This document shows positions 17,766-25,774 of a DNA stretch of 49,090 bases, piece after piece. Every line of letters starts with the position of its first letter. The first letter of the stretch is position 1. The stretch comes from Bryobacterales bacterium. GTDB taxonomy: Bacteria; Acidobacteriota; Terriglobia; Bryobacterales; UBA6623. Below the pieces are notes generated by a model, which saw only the letters and a program-made list of their open reading frames with translations, did not search any database and was not told the origin of the DNA. The translations under genes were made by a program, and so were the position numbers. The stretch lies in contig JAPPMB010000150.1 in NCBI GenBank assembly GCA_028819255.1, forward strand, positions 1-49,090. Direction: 5' to 3'.

Positions 17766-18236
17766 TCAATCGCCGGCGGGCGGCGGGTCCTTGCGGTATC
17801 GCCGATCCAGCTCGTCCGTCTTGCGGTGGAAGTTGACCCGCCGCTCCTCGGTGGACGGAGCCGTCTCCAGCCAAGTGTCCACGATCTCCTTGGCATGCAT
17901 TTCCCCGGTCAGCCGCATTCCCAGGACGATCACGTTGGCGTTGTTGGCAAGCCGGGCGATCCTGGCGGAGAAGCTGTCGGGGCAGAGGGCCGCTCGAATT
18001 CCGGGGACCTTGTTCGCCACGATCGTGACGCCGGTCCCCGTGTTGCAGAAGATCAGCCCCTGGTCGCATTCTCCGGCGCTCACCGCTTCGGCGACATCGT
18101 GGGCCGCGTCCACGTAGTCCGCCTCCTCGCCGGCCAGGCTCCCGCAGCATGTCAGTTCGATGCCCTTCTGCTCCAGATAGGCGGTGATCTCGCTGGTCAG
18201 ACTCGAAACCGAGTCGCTGCCGATTGCCATCTTCAT
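17766..18236 (-). CDS. RpiB/LacA/LacB-family isomerase, divergent active site
   Basis: Sugar-phosphate isomerase family protein of about 156 aa. Start choice: ATG at 18236 (MKMAIGSDS); in-frame ATGs at 18245 and 18230 are alternatives, and GGAAG upstream best serves 18230. The fold is clear: IAIGSD-type first strand, YVDAAHDVAEAV, LIFCNTGTGVTIVANKVPGI and NNANVIVLGMRLTG. The catalytic Cys aligned with E. coli RpiB Cys66 is kept (FCNTGTG), but the ring-opening histidines are not: the usual GSDHAG reads GSDSVS, and the usual CHD reads CPD. The substrate may therefore be open-chain or something other than ribose/allose 5- or 6-phosphate. It follows the rhamnosidase gene by about 80 bases on the same strand, suggesting a joint sugar-processing role. 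Confidence 0.85.
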   Translation of the reverse strand: MKMAIGSDSVSSLTSEITAYLEQKGIELTCCGSLAGEEADYVDAAHDVAEAVSAGECDQGLIFCNTGTGVTIVANKVPGIRAALCPDSFSARIARLANNANVIVLGMRLTGEMHAKEIVDTWLETAPSTEERRVNFHRKTDELDRRYRKDPPPAGD

Positions 18237-18318
18237 GGCTTCCATTCTTGGCGGCGAGTTCGGGCCTGTCAAGGGATCCGCATTCCTCTGTCGGGAGCCA
18301 GCCCGGGCAGGAGCCTGT

Positions 18319-20124
18319 TCAAGCCCTCACGACCTCGATTCCCTGCGGGGCATCGATCTCCGTCCGAATCGCCCCTCGGGCGTCACGGGAGTGGGAGACG
18401 TGCACCACTCCTCGCGGCGTCGGGAACCTGCCCGCCGCTTTCCGCAGATCGCCCAGATGGGGGTCGACGAGAAGCCTCTCGCAGCCAGGCGCCAGCGGGC
18501 GGAAGCCCAGAACGTGCCGGGTGAGCCACGCGGTAGGCCCTGCCGCCCACCCGTGGCACAGGCTGTGCCGCAGGCCGACATAACACCAGTCCCCGTAGTC
18601 TGCGTGGATGTCGCTCTTCCCGTCGGGAACCAATTCGTCGATCCTGGCGGCGTTCTCCGCCCACGTGATGTCGAAGTTCTCCCAGAACGTGGTCGCGCCC
18701 AGGTCGATCATCCTGCCCCAGTAGTCGCGAATCAGGCTCAGGCATCCCTCGTAGTCGGCCGCCTTGGCCCGCGCCTCGAGGACGTAGTAGCCGTTGAACG
18801 TCGAAACATTGTGAAGCGGTCTCACCGCCAGCACGTCGCGGTTCGCTTCCCGGGCATCGCGAACGCCCGCCAGCACCATGAACGCGACGGACGACTTCCG
18901 ACTGATTCTGTCGAAATCGTACTGGCGCAGCCGGGCGGCCGCGCGCAGGCTCTTCTCCTTCTCCTCTGGCTCGCCCAGGATTCCGCACAACTCCGCCCCC
19001 GCCTCGAAGACCTGGATCATGTGCGCCTGGACTCCGGCCTCGACAGCGTCCTCGTCAGAACGGGTCGGCCAGTCCACGAATCCTCCGGGCAGCCGCTGCC
19101 TGTGCTGGCCGTCGATGTGGCCCGCGAACACGTCCAGCAATTCCACCAAGTAGTCTCTTTGCTCCCGCAAATACCCGATGTCTCCGTGGCACCGGTACCA
19201 GTCCCGCTGAATCATGACCCACCACAAGGACCACGAACCCATGTCGTTCATGAAGGCCGGAAGCGGAGTAGCGTCTCGAACGGCATCGAGCGTGTCGGGC
19301 AGAAGATCGACATGCCCGAAGACTGAATTGATGACGGCCATCTCCGGGTGCATGTCGCCGATCCATGCAATCCGGTCCCGCTTGATCCCGTCCCAAAGCT
19401 GCTCCTGCATGTTCAGGTGAACGGTGTAGGCGCCTGTTTCCCAGATTTCGTTCAGCCGGGCGTCGCTGCATTCGAAGCTGCCCCTGTATTCCAGATCGCG
19501 ATACAGGAATACGGCCCGGACGTGTTGGACGATGGCGGTCACTTCCTTGTCGACCACGTCGATGCGGACGAATCGGAATCCCGTATTCCCGACCTCGGTC
19601 ACCCCGAGGAACGGAACCAGCACGGTCGAGTCATGAATCGCGTGGTCCTGGTTCGGCCGGCCCATGGCCTCGCTGGCGGACTCGCCGAATCGAACGCGGA
19701 CCCGGACCGGCTTGTTGCCGGGAGTCCGCCCCCCGCAGATCTGCACGCCTCCGTGCAGCTCCCGTCCGAAGTCCAGCAGGATTCCCGAGCCGGGCTTCAT
19801 GGTCACCTCGGGCTTTCCTGTGAGCGCGGCCTCCCCCGCAGCCAGGGCCAGCAGTTCCCGGCTGTTCTTCGGAGCAAGGTCGCCTTCGCTCTGCCACAGG
19901 ATGCGTTGCGGCGCTACGAACCGGCGCACACGCGGGTCTGCCGCCGAATTCGGGATGCGTATTCGGTGCCCGGCCCGATCCGCCGTCGTAGGCACTGAAG
20001 TTCCGGCTCCAGTCTCTTCGGCGGCTCCTCCGATCGACGAGGCAGCGGACAGCGCGCCAAGCGTTCCCGCTCCCGCAGCCTTGGCGAAGGCCCTGCGGCT
20101 GAAGCGATTGGTTCGTTCCTTCAC
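18319..20124 (-). CDS. GH78-like alpha-L-rhamnosidase, Tat-exported
   Basis: Glycoside hydrolase of about 601 aa from a GTG at 20124, with GGAG 11 bases upstream. The longer frame to 20331 crosses the divergent promoter region and is not favoured. Residues 6-14 (NRFSRRAFA) form a twin-arginine signal followed by a hydrophobic, Ala/Gly-rich segment, so it should be exported folded. A beta-sandwich region (about 60-260) precedes the (alpha/alpha)6 barrel, with the DGIKRDRIAWIGDMHPE segment that carries acidic residues in GH78 enzymes, then ENFDITWAEN and SLCHGWAAGPTAWLTRHVLG. It should remove terminal L-rhamnose or a similar deoxy-sugar from glycans. It is first in a probable operon with the RpiB-like isomerase and divergent from the FAH-family gene. 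Confidence 0.88.
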   Translation of the reverse strand: MKERTNRFSRRAFAKAAGAGTLGALSAASSIGGAAEETGAGTSVPTTADRAGHRIRIPNSAADPRVRRFVAPQRILWQSEGDLAPKNSRELLALAAGEAALTGKPEVTMKPGSGILLDFGRELHGGVQICGGRTPGNKPVRVRVRFGESASEAMGRPNQDHAIHDSTVLVPFLGVTEVGNTGFRFVRIDVVDKEVTAIVQHVRAVFLYRDLEYRGSFECSDARLNEIWETGAYTVHLNMQEQLWDGIKRDRIAWIGDMHPEMAVINSVFGHVDLLPDTLDAVRDATPLPAFMNDMGSWSLWWVMIQRDWYRCHGDIGYLREQRDYLVELLDVFAGHIDGQHRQRLPGGFVDWPTRSDEDAVEAGVQAHMIQVFEAGAELCGILGEPEEKEKSLRAAARLRQYDFDRISRKSSVAFMVLAGVRDAREANRDVLAVRPLHNVSTFNGYYVLEARAKAADYEGCLSLIRDYWGRMIDLGATTFWENFDITWAENAARIDELVPDGKSDIHADYGDWCYVGLRHSLCHGWAAGPTAWLTRHVLGFRPLAPGCERLLVDPHLGDLRKAAGRFPTPRGVVHVSHSRDARGAIRTEIDAPQGIEVVRA

Positions 20125-20304
20125 AAGTTCGTTTTCTCCACGTCCGCCGTCAGGATAGCGGAGGTGATCTGAAGCGTTGTGTGAAACCGCTTGAGCGACC
20201 ACGCGCACAGGTGATGCCGCCGCGGCCGTGGAAGAGGCCAAACCCACGAGGTCCTCATGTGCCGGGGGTGACCCGCCGTCCGGCAATGGCGTCTTTTCTC
20301 GACG

Positions 20305-20318
20305 TGAAAGTGCTTTCA
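20305..20318. promoter_or_regulatory. LacI-type operator candidate
   Basis: TGAAAGTGCTTTCA has perfect 6-base arms around a 2-base centre. It differs by one central base from TGAAAGCGCTTTCA, a sequence shared by many LacI/GalR-family operators. It lies 29 bases before the FAH start, in the divergent region shared with the rhamnosidase gene. No LacI-family gene is in the window. The role is inferred from form and position. Confidence 0.45.
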
Positions 20319-20347
20319 GGGGCCCGGACACGGTTCAATGGGAATTC

Positions 20348-21214
20348 ATGAGGCTTCTGAGCTTCACCCGCCATGGCGAATCCAGCTACGGCGCCGTCCT
20401 TGACGGCGGCATCGTCGACCTCGGGGTCCGGCACCGGAGGCGGTGGCCGTCGCTGTCGGCGGTGCTCCGCGACGACGGCATCGAGGATCTCCGGAACGAT
20501 GCGGCGGCGGCCGGCCCCGACTTTCCTGTCGAGGAGATCCGCTTCCTGCCGCCTGTTACCGACCCTGGTCGAATCCTCTGCGTCGGCCTGAACTATCGGT
20601 CGCACATCGAGGAGACCGGCCGGAGAATGCCCGTGCATCCAACCTTCTTCGTGAGGTTCCCGGATTCCCACGTTGGTCACGGCGAGGCCATGGTTCGGCC
20701 GCGCGTCTCCTCCGAATACGACTTCGAAGGCGAACTCGCATTCGTCGTCGGGCGCGGGGGACGGCACATTCCGGCCTCCAGGGCGCTTGAATGCATCGCC
20801 GGATACAGCTGCTACAACGACGGCTCCGTGCGGGATTTTCAGCGGCACACGTCGCAGTTCACCCCGGGCAAGAACTTCTGGCATTCCGGCGCCTTCGGCC
20901 CTTGGATGGTGACGGCCGATGAGATCGCGGACCCCGGCGGGCTGGCACTGGAGACCCGACTGAACGGAGAGGTCATGCAGAGCGCTCCCACCAGCGACCT
21001 GCTGTTCGACATCCCCTGCCTGGTTGAGTACATCTCCCAGGTCTTTCCCTTGCGGGCCGGCGACGTCATCTCGACAGGCACGACCGGCGGCGTGGGCAGG
21101 GCGCGCAATCCGCCGGTCTTCCTGCGGCCCGGCGACCGCATCGAGGTGGAGGTCTCGGGCATCGGGACGCTGTCCAATCCCGTGGCTAACGAGGACGCCG
21201 ACGCGCCGCTCTGA
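20348..21214 (+). CDS. Fumarylacetoacetate hydrolase (FAH) family hydrolase
   Basis: C-C bond hydrolase or related enzyme of 288 aa. The ATG at 20348 is preferred to the frame opening at 20228 because MRLLSFTRHGESSYGAVLDG is the canonical N-terminus. The catalytic domain starts near residue 75 (GRILCVGLNYRSHIEE). Divalent-metal ligands of the family are visible in YDFEGELAFVVGR, and the closing region GDVISTGTTGGVG is typical. Family members cleave 2,4-diketo acids; one is 2,4-diketo-3-deoxy-L-fuconate hydrolase, which yields pyruvate and L-lactate. That function would suit the rhamnosidase, aldose reductase and lactate permease in this window, but aromatic-pathway substrates are equally possible given the acyl-CoA synthetase 52 bases downstream. 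Confidence 0.9.
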   Translation: MRLLSFTRHGESSYGAVLDGGIVDLGVRHRRRWPSLSAVLRDDGIEDLRNDAAAAGPDFPVEEIRFLPPVTDPGRILCVGLNYRSHIEETGRRMPVHPTFFVRFPDSHVGHGEAMVRPRVSSEYDFEGELAFVVGRGGRHIPASRALECIAGYSCYNDGSVRDFQRHTSQFTPGKNFWHSGAFGPWMVTADEIADPGGLALETRLNGEVMQSAPTSDLLFDIPCLVEYISQVFPLRAGDVISTGTTGGVGRARNPPVFLRPGDRIEVEVSGIGTLSNPVANEDADAPL

Positions 21215-21266
21215 CTGCCGGTGAAGGATCCGGGAAATCCCGTGGCAGAATAGTTTGCTTCCCGCA

Positions 21267-22973
21267 ATGTCAGCAAACGCGCGCCGGCAAGCTCTGGACT
21301 CCCTGACTGGTCCGGGCGGCGAGTACGAGCTCGTCGCAGTGCGCGTCCGAGGCGGGAACGTTTGCCGCGTCGTCCGGAGCGCTCCGGAGAGTGTCCCGGA
21401 CCTGCTCCTTGGGACACTTCGTTTCGGCGATCTGGAGTATCTCGAGTATCTCGGCGAGACATATACGTTCAGCGACGTCGTCTCCCAGACGGCCCGTCTC
21501 GCAGAGGCCCTGCGGAGGATGGGGGTTGGGCGCGGCGACCATGTCGCGGTGTGCATGCGCAATCTCCCCGAGTGGCCCGCCGCGTTCTTCGCGCCGATGG
21601 CCCTGGGGGCGGTGACCGTGTCCCTGAACGGCTGGTGGAGCGGGGAGGAGATCGAGTACGGGCTCCGGGACGCGGCCGCCGGGACACTGATCGTTGACGG
21701 CGGCCGCATGTCCCGGATCGCCGGACGGCTGGGGGCCCTCGGCGTCCGCACGATCGCCGTGCGGGCGTCGGAGCCCCTGCCCGAGGGTGCCGCTGCATGG
21801 GAGGACGTGCTGGGGCCCGCCCCGGGGCCCGACCTCGCTCCCGTTCCCGTTGCACCCGACGACGACTGCCTGATGCTCTACACGTCCGGATCAACCGCCG
21901 GGCCGAAGGGGGCGGTGTCGACGCACCGCAACGTCGTGCACGCCCTGTTTGCCTGGGAGATCGAGAACCGTGCCCAGGCCATCCTGCGGGGCGAGTCCGT
22001 CCCGAGCGAGCCGTTCGAGGTCCAGCACCGCATGCTGGTCACGATTCCGTTCTTCCACGTCACTGCCTGCCATTGCTGCATGCTGACCGCCGTGCGGCTG
22101 GGGCGCCGGCTCACGCTGATGCGCAAGTGGGATCCCGAGCACGCTCTTGACCTGATCGAGCGGGACCGGATCACCCATTTCATTTCGGTGCCGACCATCA
22201 CGGGCGACCTTGTGCGTGTGGCCGCCGAACGGGGGCGGAGTCTTCCCAGTCTCCTGGCCATCGGCGGCGGGGGCTCCCACCGGCCCGCCCGGCAGGTGTC
22301 CGCCATCCCGGAAACGTTCGAGAACGCCCAGCCTGGAACCGGTTGGGGCATGACCGAGACGAACGCGATCGGCACGCAGATCTCCGCCCTCGACTACCTG
22401 AACGCGCCGACCAGCAGCGGTCGCCGCTCCGTGCTCATGGACATGAAGATCGTCGACCCCGAGTCCGGGGAGGAGCTGCCCCGCGGCGAGACCGGCGAGC
22501 TCTGGGTCCGCGGCACGCCCGTGGTCAGGGCCTACTGGAACAAGCCGGAGGCCAACGCAGAGGCATTCCGGGACGGCTGGTTCAGGACCGGCGACCTGGC
22601 CTACGTCAACGAGCTGGAATTCATCCACTTTGTGGACCGCATCAAGGAGATCGTCATCCGCGGCGGCGAGAACATCAGCTGCCTCAACGTCGAGGACGCC
22701 CTGTACCGCTGCGAGGGGGTGGCGGAGGCCGTCGCGTTCGGCGTGCCGGACGAGCGACTCGGAGAGGAGCTGGCCGCCGTCATTGTTCCCCGCAACGGCG
22801 TGGAGCTGACGGCGGAGGGCGTCCGGCGGTCAATGGAGGAGCACCTCGGCCGCTTCGAGGTGCCGACGCGCATCTTGTTCCGCAGCGACCCGCTGCCCAG
22901 GATCGCGACTGGAAAATTCGCCAAGCGCAGGATCCGGCAGGACGTCCTCGAGGGGCTTTCCAGCGGCCGCTGA
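21267..22973 (+). CDS. AMP-dependent acyl-CoA synthetase/ligase
   Basis: ATP-dependent ligase of 568 aa that activates a carboxylic acid to acyl-AMP and then acyl-CoA. The P-loop motif YTSGSTAGPKGA lies near residue 205. GWGMTETNAIGT is motif A5, ELWVRGTPVVRAYWNKPEA and FRTGDLAYV (A7 region) follow, and RIKEIVIRGGENIS (A8 hinge) plus the C-terminal Lys in PRIATGKFAKRRIR are in place. A TTG at 21255 would add four residues; the ATG at 21267 is taken. It follows the FAH-family gene closely, so the two probably form an operon. Fatty or branched/aryl acids are possible; acyl-CoA dehydrogenases occur elsewhere in the window. It converges on the DUF1501 gene with a 30-base gap. Confidence 0.92.
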   Translation: MSANARRQALDSLTGPGGEYELVAVRVRGGNVCRVVRSAPESVPDLLLGTLRFGDLEYLEYLGETYTFSDVVSQTARLAEALRRMGVGRGDHVAVCMRNLPEWPAAFFAPMALGAVTVSLNGWWSGEEIEYGLRDAAAGTLIVDGGRMSRIAGRLGALGVRTIAVRASEPLPEGAAAWEDVLGPAPGPDLAPVPVAPDDDCLMLYTSGSTAGPKGAVSTHRNVVHALFAWEIENRAQAILRGESVPSEPFEVQHRMLVTIPFFHVTACHCCMLTAVRLGRRLTLMRKWDPEHALDLIERDRITHFISVPTITGDLVRVAAERGRSLPSLLAIGGGGSHRPARQVSAIPETFENAQPGTGWGMTETNAIGTQISALDYLNAPTSSGRRSVLMDMKIVDPESGEELPRGETGELWVRGTPVVRAYWNKPEANAEAFRDGWFRTGDLAYVNELEFIHFVDRIKEIVIRGGENISCLNVEDALYRCEGVAEAVAFGVPDERLGEELAAVIVPRNGVELTAEGVRRSMEEHLGRFEVPTRILFRSDPLPRIATGKFAKRRIRQDVLEGLSSGR

Positions 22974-23003
22974 GCAGGCGGCCATCCCGGAAGGGTTCCG
23001 CCG

Positions 23004-24431
23004 TCAGGCGATGATCTTCGTCGCCACGTTGCCTGCGACATCCGTCAGCCGGAAGTCGCGGCCGCTGTAGCGGTAGGTCAGCCGCTCGTGATCGAGCCCC
23101 ATCAGGTGGAGGATCGTCGCGTGAAGGTCGTGGATGTGCATCCTGTCCTCGACTGCGTGGTATCCCCACTCGTCCGTCGCGCCGTAGATGGATCCGGCCT
23201 TCACTCCCCCGCCCGCCATGAAGATCGAGAATCCGTAGGGGTTGTGGTCCCGGCCGTCCGCGCCCTCGGAGAACGGGGTCCGGCCGAACTCGCTGCCCCA
23301 GACGACCAGCGTCTCGTCAAGGAGTCCGCGGCCCTTCAGGTCCTTGATCAGGGCGGCGATCGGCCTGTCGACCTCGCGCGAGCGGATGGGATGCAGCCGG
23401 AGGATGTCCGCGTGGTGGTCCCATTTCTCCTCGACGCCGGAGTGGGTGGCCTGCACCACCCGCACTCCGCGCTCGCTCAGTCTCCGGGCCAGCAGGCACT
23501 GCCAGCCGAAATCGCGGGTGACCTCGTCGTCGAGGCCGTACATCCTGCGGGTCGCCTCCGACTCCCGCGAAATGTCGAAGGCTTCGGGGGCCTCCGCCTG
23601 CATGCGGAACGCCAGCTCGAATGCCTGGATCCTCGCTTCGAGGTCGCGGTCGAGGCGCCGGTCGTCCGCGTGGCGCCGGTTCATCTGCCGCAGGAATTCC
23701 AGCTCCAGCTGCTGCTCCTGCGCAGAGCCGCCCTGCGGCAGCACGTGGTCGATCGGATTCTCGATGATGTCGTCCACCGCCATCGGAGCGGATCCGATCG
23801 GGGTCCCCTGGAACTCCCCCGGAAGGAAGCTCGTCGCGAAGAGCTTGTCCCCGCCCTGCCACTGCGTCGGCTTGATGGTGATGAAGCCCGGAAGGTTCCG
23901 GTTCTCGGTGCCCAGCCCGTAGAGCGTCCACGCGCCCATGCTCGGTCGCGAGAACGAAAAGGTGCCCGTGAAGAGCTGCAGCATTGCTGCGCCGTGATCG
24001 ACTCCCTCGCCCACCATCGAGCGGATGACGCACAGATCGTCCGCGCAGCCCGCGACCTCGGGGAAGAGCTCGCTGACCGGAATGCCGCTCTCGCCGCGCT
24101 GCTTGAAGGCCCACGGCGAGCGCATCAGTCCGCCTGCCGCCGCCGCATTGAAGGTCAGGGAGCGCTGGACGGGCAGCGGCTTGCCGTGGTCGGTGTCGAG
24201 CCGGGGCTTGGGATCGAACGTGTCGATGTGCGAGACGCCCCCGTGCATGAACAGGAAGATGATGCGCTTCGCCCGCGGCTCGAAGTGCGGCTTCCCGCCG
24301 GCCTCGGAGCCGCCGGAGGGTGTGGCCAGCAGTGCGGCCTCGTCCAAGAGCGAATACAGTCCCAGCGCTCCGAAACCCAGGGCGGACCGGCGCAGCAGCG
24401 CGCGGCGCGAGACTGGCCTCCGGTCGGACAC
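23004..24431 (-). CDS. DUF1501 protein with Tat signal
   Basis: Exported protein of 475 aa in the alkaline-phosphatase/sulfatase-like superfamily (DUF1501). The N-terminus MSDRRPVSRRALLRRSALGFG is a twin-arginine signal. Landmarks include RIIFLFMHGGVSHIDTFDPKP near residue 57, VGEGVDHGAAMLQLFTG, VVQATHSGVEEKWDHH, VVWGSEFGRTPFSEG and DLHATILHLMGLDHERLTYRYSGRDFRLTDV at the end. The biochemical function is unknown. In Planctomycetota, Verrucomicrobiota and Acidobacteriota these genes usually directly follow a DUF1549/DUF1553 cytochrome gene, as a secreted pair. Here that partner (25775-28474) is upstream on the same strand but separated by about 1.3 kb containing a DprA-like gene. Confidence 0.93.
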   Translation of the reverse strand: MSDRRPVSRRALLRRSALGFGALGLYSLLDEAALLATPSGGSEAGGKPHFEPRAKRIIFLFMHGGVSHIDTFDPKPRLDTDHGKPLPVQRSLTFNAAAAGGLMRSPWAFKQRGESGIPVSELFPEVAGCADDLCVIRSMVGEGVDHGAAMLQLFTGTFSFSRPSMGAWTLYGLGTENRNLPGFITIKPTQWQGGDKLFATSFLPGEFQGTPIGSAPMAVDDIIENPIDHVLPQGGSAQEQQLELEFLRQMNRRHADDRRLDRDLEARIQAFELAFRMQAEAPEAFDISRESEATRRMYGLDDEVTRDFGWQCLLARRLSERGVRVVQATHSGVEEKWDHHADILRLHPIRSREVDRPIAALIKDLKGRGLLDETLVVWGSEFGRTPFSEGADGRDHNPYGFSIFMAGGGVKAGSIYGATDEWGYHAVEDRMHIHDLHATILHLMGLDHERLTYRYSGRDFRLTDVAGNVATKIIA

Positions 24432-24769
24432 TTCCCGAGCAGCCTAGCACCGGTTTTCCGGTTTGGTTCGTGGTGCGGACCGCGAGACGGGCAAGTCCAA
24501 AGCGGAATCTGGTTCACTCTCGCTCTGTGTGTGTTCGCAGAAACAAGGGCGGTTTGTCCGAGCTCTCGCTCTGTTTCCGTTGTCAACCCGCCATCGCCAT
24601 CCAACCTTGAAGAGCTGTCGCGAATCGATATCACGCCGCATCATCGACTCCCTCATTCGGACCATGTCACGCGGCGTTGTCCACCCTTCGCGACTTCCCT
24701 TCGCGCTCTCCTCCGCCACGCAGAACAGATACGCGGTGCATGAGGCGTTTGCCAAGAGCTCCATTTCGA
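24432..24769. other. Intergenic region between DUF1501 and the DprA-like gene
   Basis: No full gene. It holds the first copy of an imperfect 53-base direct repeat (24551-24603). Read on the minus strand this copy starts ATGGCGGGTTGA, then QRKQSESSDKPPLFLR in frame, so it may be the relic of a short coding region. CTCTCGCTCTGT also recurs within the gap (about 24517 and 24562). Confidence 0.45.
24551..24603 (+). repeat. Imperfect direct repeat, copy A
   Basis: 53 bases beginning GGTTTGTCC and ending GCCATCGCCATCCA. It aligns without gaps to 25688-25740; by my count 38 of 53 positions agree, with runs of 9, 7, 8 and 5 identical bases. The two copies flank the DprA-like gene in the same orientation. 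Confidence 0.6.
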
Positions 24770-25474
24770 CTAGGCGAGACTCGGTTCATCGACACGGACA
24801 CGCCCCGCCAGCGAATTCAGCCAGCTCTCCAGGTTCCTGTCGGTCAAGACCTCGGCTCCATGGCTTTGCAGCGCTTGCGCCCAAGCGAGACCCTTGGCCG
24901 CCAGGGACGCCATCAGGAGCAGGTCTCGGCCCAATCGAAGCGCTTCCCGGCCCTGGTGGACGGTTCCGCTGCGCTCGCCGGCCGTCACGATGACGGTCGC
25001 ATCCGAGAGAAGCGCCATGGTTCGATTTCGCATCGGAAAATTTCGTCGGTGGGTTGGCGTCCCCCACCTGAACTGCGAAACGGCGGCATGCGACGCAATG
25101 ATTTCCCGGAGGAGCGCGTCGTTCGTTCTCGGATAGACCACGTTCAAGGGAGTGCCCAGCACGGCGACGGTGCGGCCTCCGTGTTCCATGGCCGCAGAAT
25201 GGGCAGCGGTGTCGATTCCACTGGCGAGGCCGCTCACAACCGTGATGTCGCGGGCCACAAGTGCCTTCGCGAGCTTCCGGGCTCGCTTGATGGAATTGGC
25301 GGAGGCCTTGCGCGAGCCGATGATCGATACTCGCCGGCCGGTCCGCAAGAGTTCTGCGTCCCCAGCTACGTAGAGCGCATCCGGGGCGTGCTTGCGTTCG
25401 CATCTATTCAGGCGACCGAGCAGATCTTGCGGTGCGAGTTCCCTGACCGCGCGCGAATCCAAGCCGTAGTTCAC
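24770..25474 (-). CDS. Short DprA/Smf-like (SLOG-fold) protein
   Basis: Protein of 234 aa from a GTG start (MNYGLDSRAV). It is mostly the Rossmann-like core of DprA: VSIIGSRKASANS near 50-60, VVSGLASGIDTAAHSAA near 80-94, GGRTVAVLGTPLNVVYPRTN, then QFRWGTPTHRRNFPMRNR and ERSGTVHQGREALRLGRDL. Canonical DprA (about 350 aa or more) loads RecA on incoming single-stranded DNA and has extra N-terminal SAM and C-terminal winged-helix domains; both are missing here. Such stand-alone SLOG-family proteins are often predicted in conflict and nucleotide-signalling systems. The gene interrupts a conserved DUF1553-DUF1501 pair and is flanked by direct repeats, which suggests insertion. No partner such as a phosphoribosyltransferase is recognisable next to it. 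Confidence 0.85.
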   Translation of the reverse strand: MNYGLDSRAVRELAPQDLLGRLNRCERKHAPDALYVAGDAELLRTGRRVSIIGSRKASANSIKRARKLAKALVARDITVVSGLASGIDTAAHSAAMEHGGRTVAVLGTPLNVVYPRTNDALLREIIASHAAVSQFRWGTPTHRRNFPMRNRTMALLSDATVIVTAGERSGTVHQGREALRLGRDLLLMASLAAKGLAWAQALQSHGAEVLTDRNLESWLNSLAGRVRVDEPSLA

Positions 25475-25774
25475 TCTGATGTTGCCGAATTGTACTGCTC
25501 TTGCGGATGCGGTGTGTCCGATGGCCTTGACGGTTACAAGTGCCGGCTAGCGGAAGTGGAGATCTCGGTGCTGGCGCATGGGGCGGACTCGGCGCGGGTC
25601 CTCCTCACGCCGCGCTGGTCGTACACGCACCTCGTGCAGCCGTAACCGGTCCTCTCCCACCGTGAAGATCACTTCACAAGCAGCGGTGGTTTGTCCCGAC
25701 GGTCGCTCTTGTTCATTGATGAATCAGCCATCGCTATCCAGGTTCGAACGAATCCGGACCGGATCAAAGCCGTC
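25475..25774. other. Region between the DprA-like and DUF1553 genes
   Basis: Holds repeat copy B. On the plus strand 25495-25645 reads as a plausible but unassigned peptide (AEVEISVLAHGADSARVLL) ending at the TAA of 25643-25645. On the minus strand, starting at about 25735, a 20-codon frame reads MADSSMNKSDRRDKPPLLVK and stops. Neither can be assigned a function. Confidence 0.35.
25688..25740 (+). repeat. Imperfect direct repeat, copy B
   Basis: Second copy of the 53-base repeat, beginning GGTTTGTCC and ending GCCATCGCTATCCA. It lies 35 bases beyond the stop of the DUF1553 gene. Translated on the minus strand, both copies give DKPPL followed by two hydrophobic residues and K/R, so the similarity may be a duplicated coding relic instead of a recombination site. 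Confidence 0.6.
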
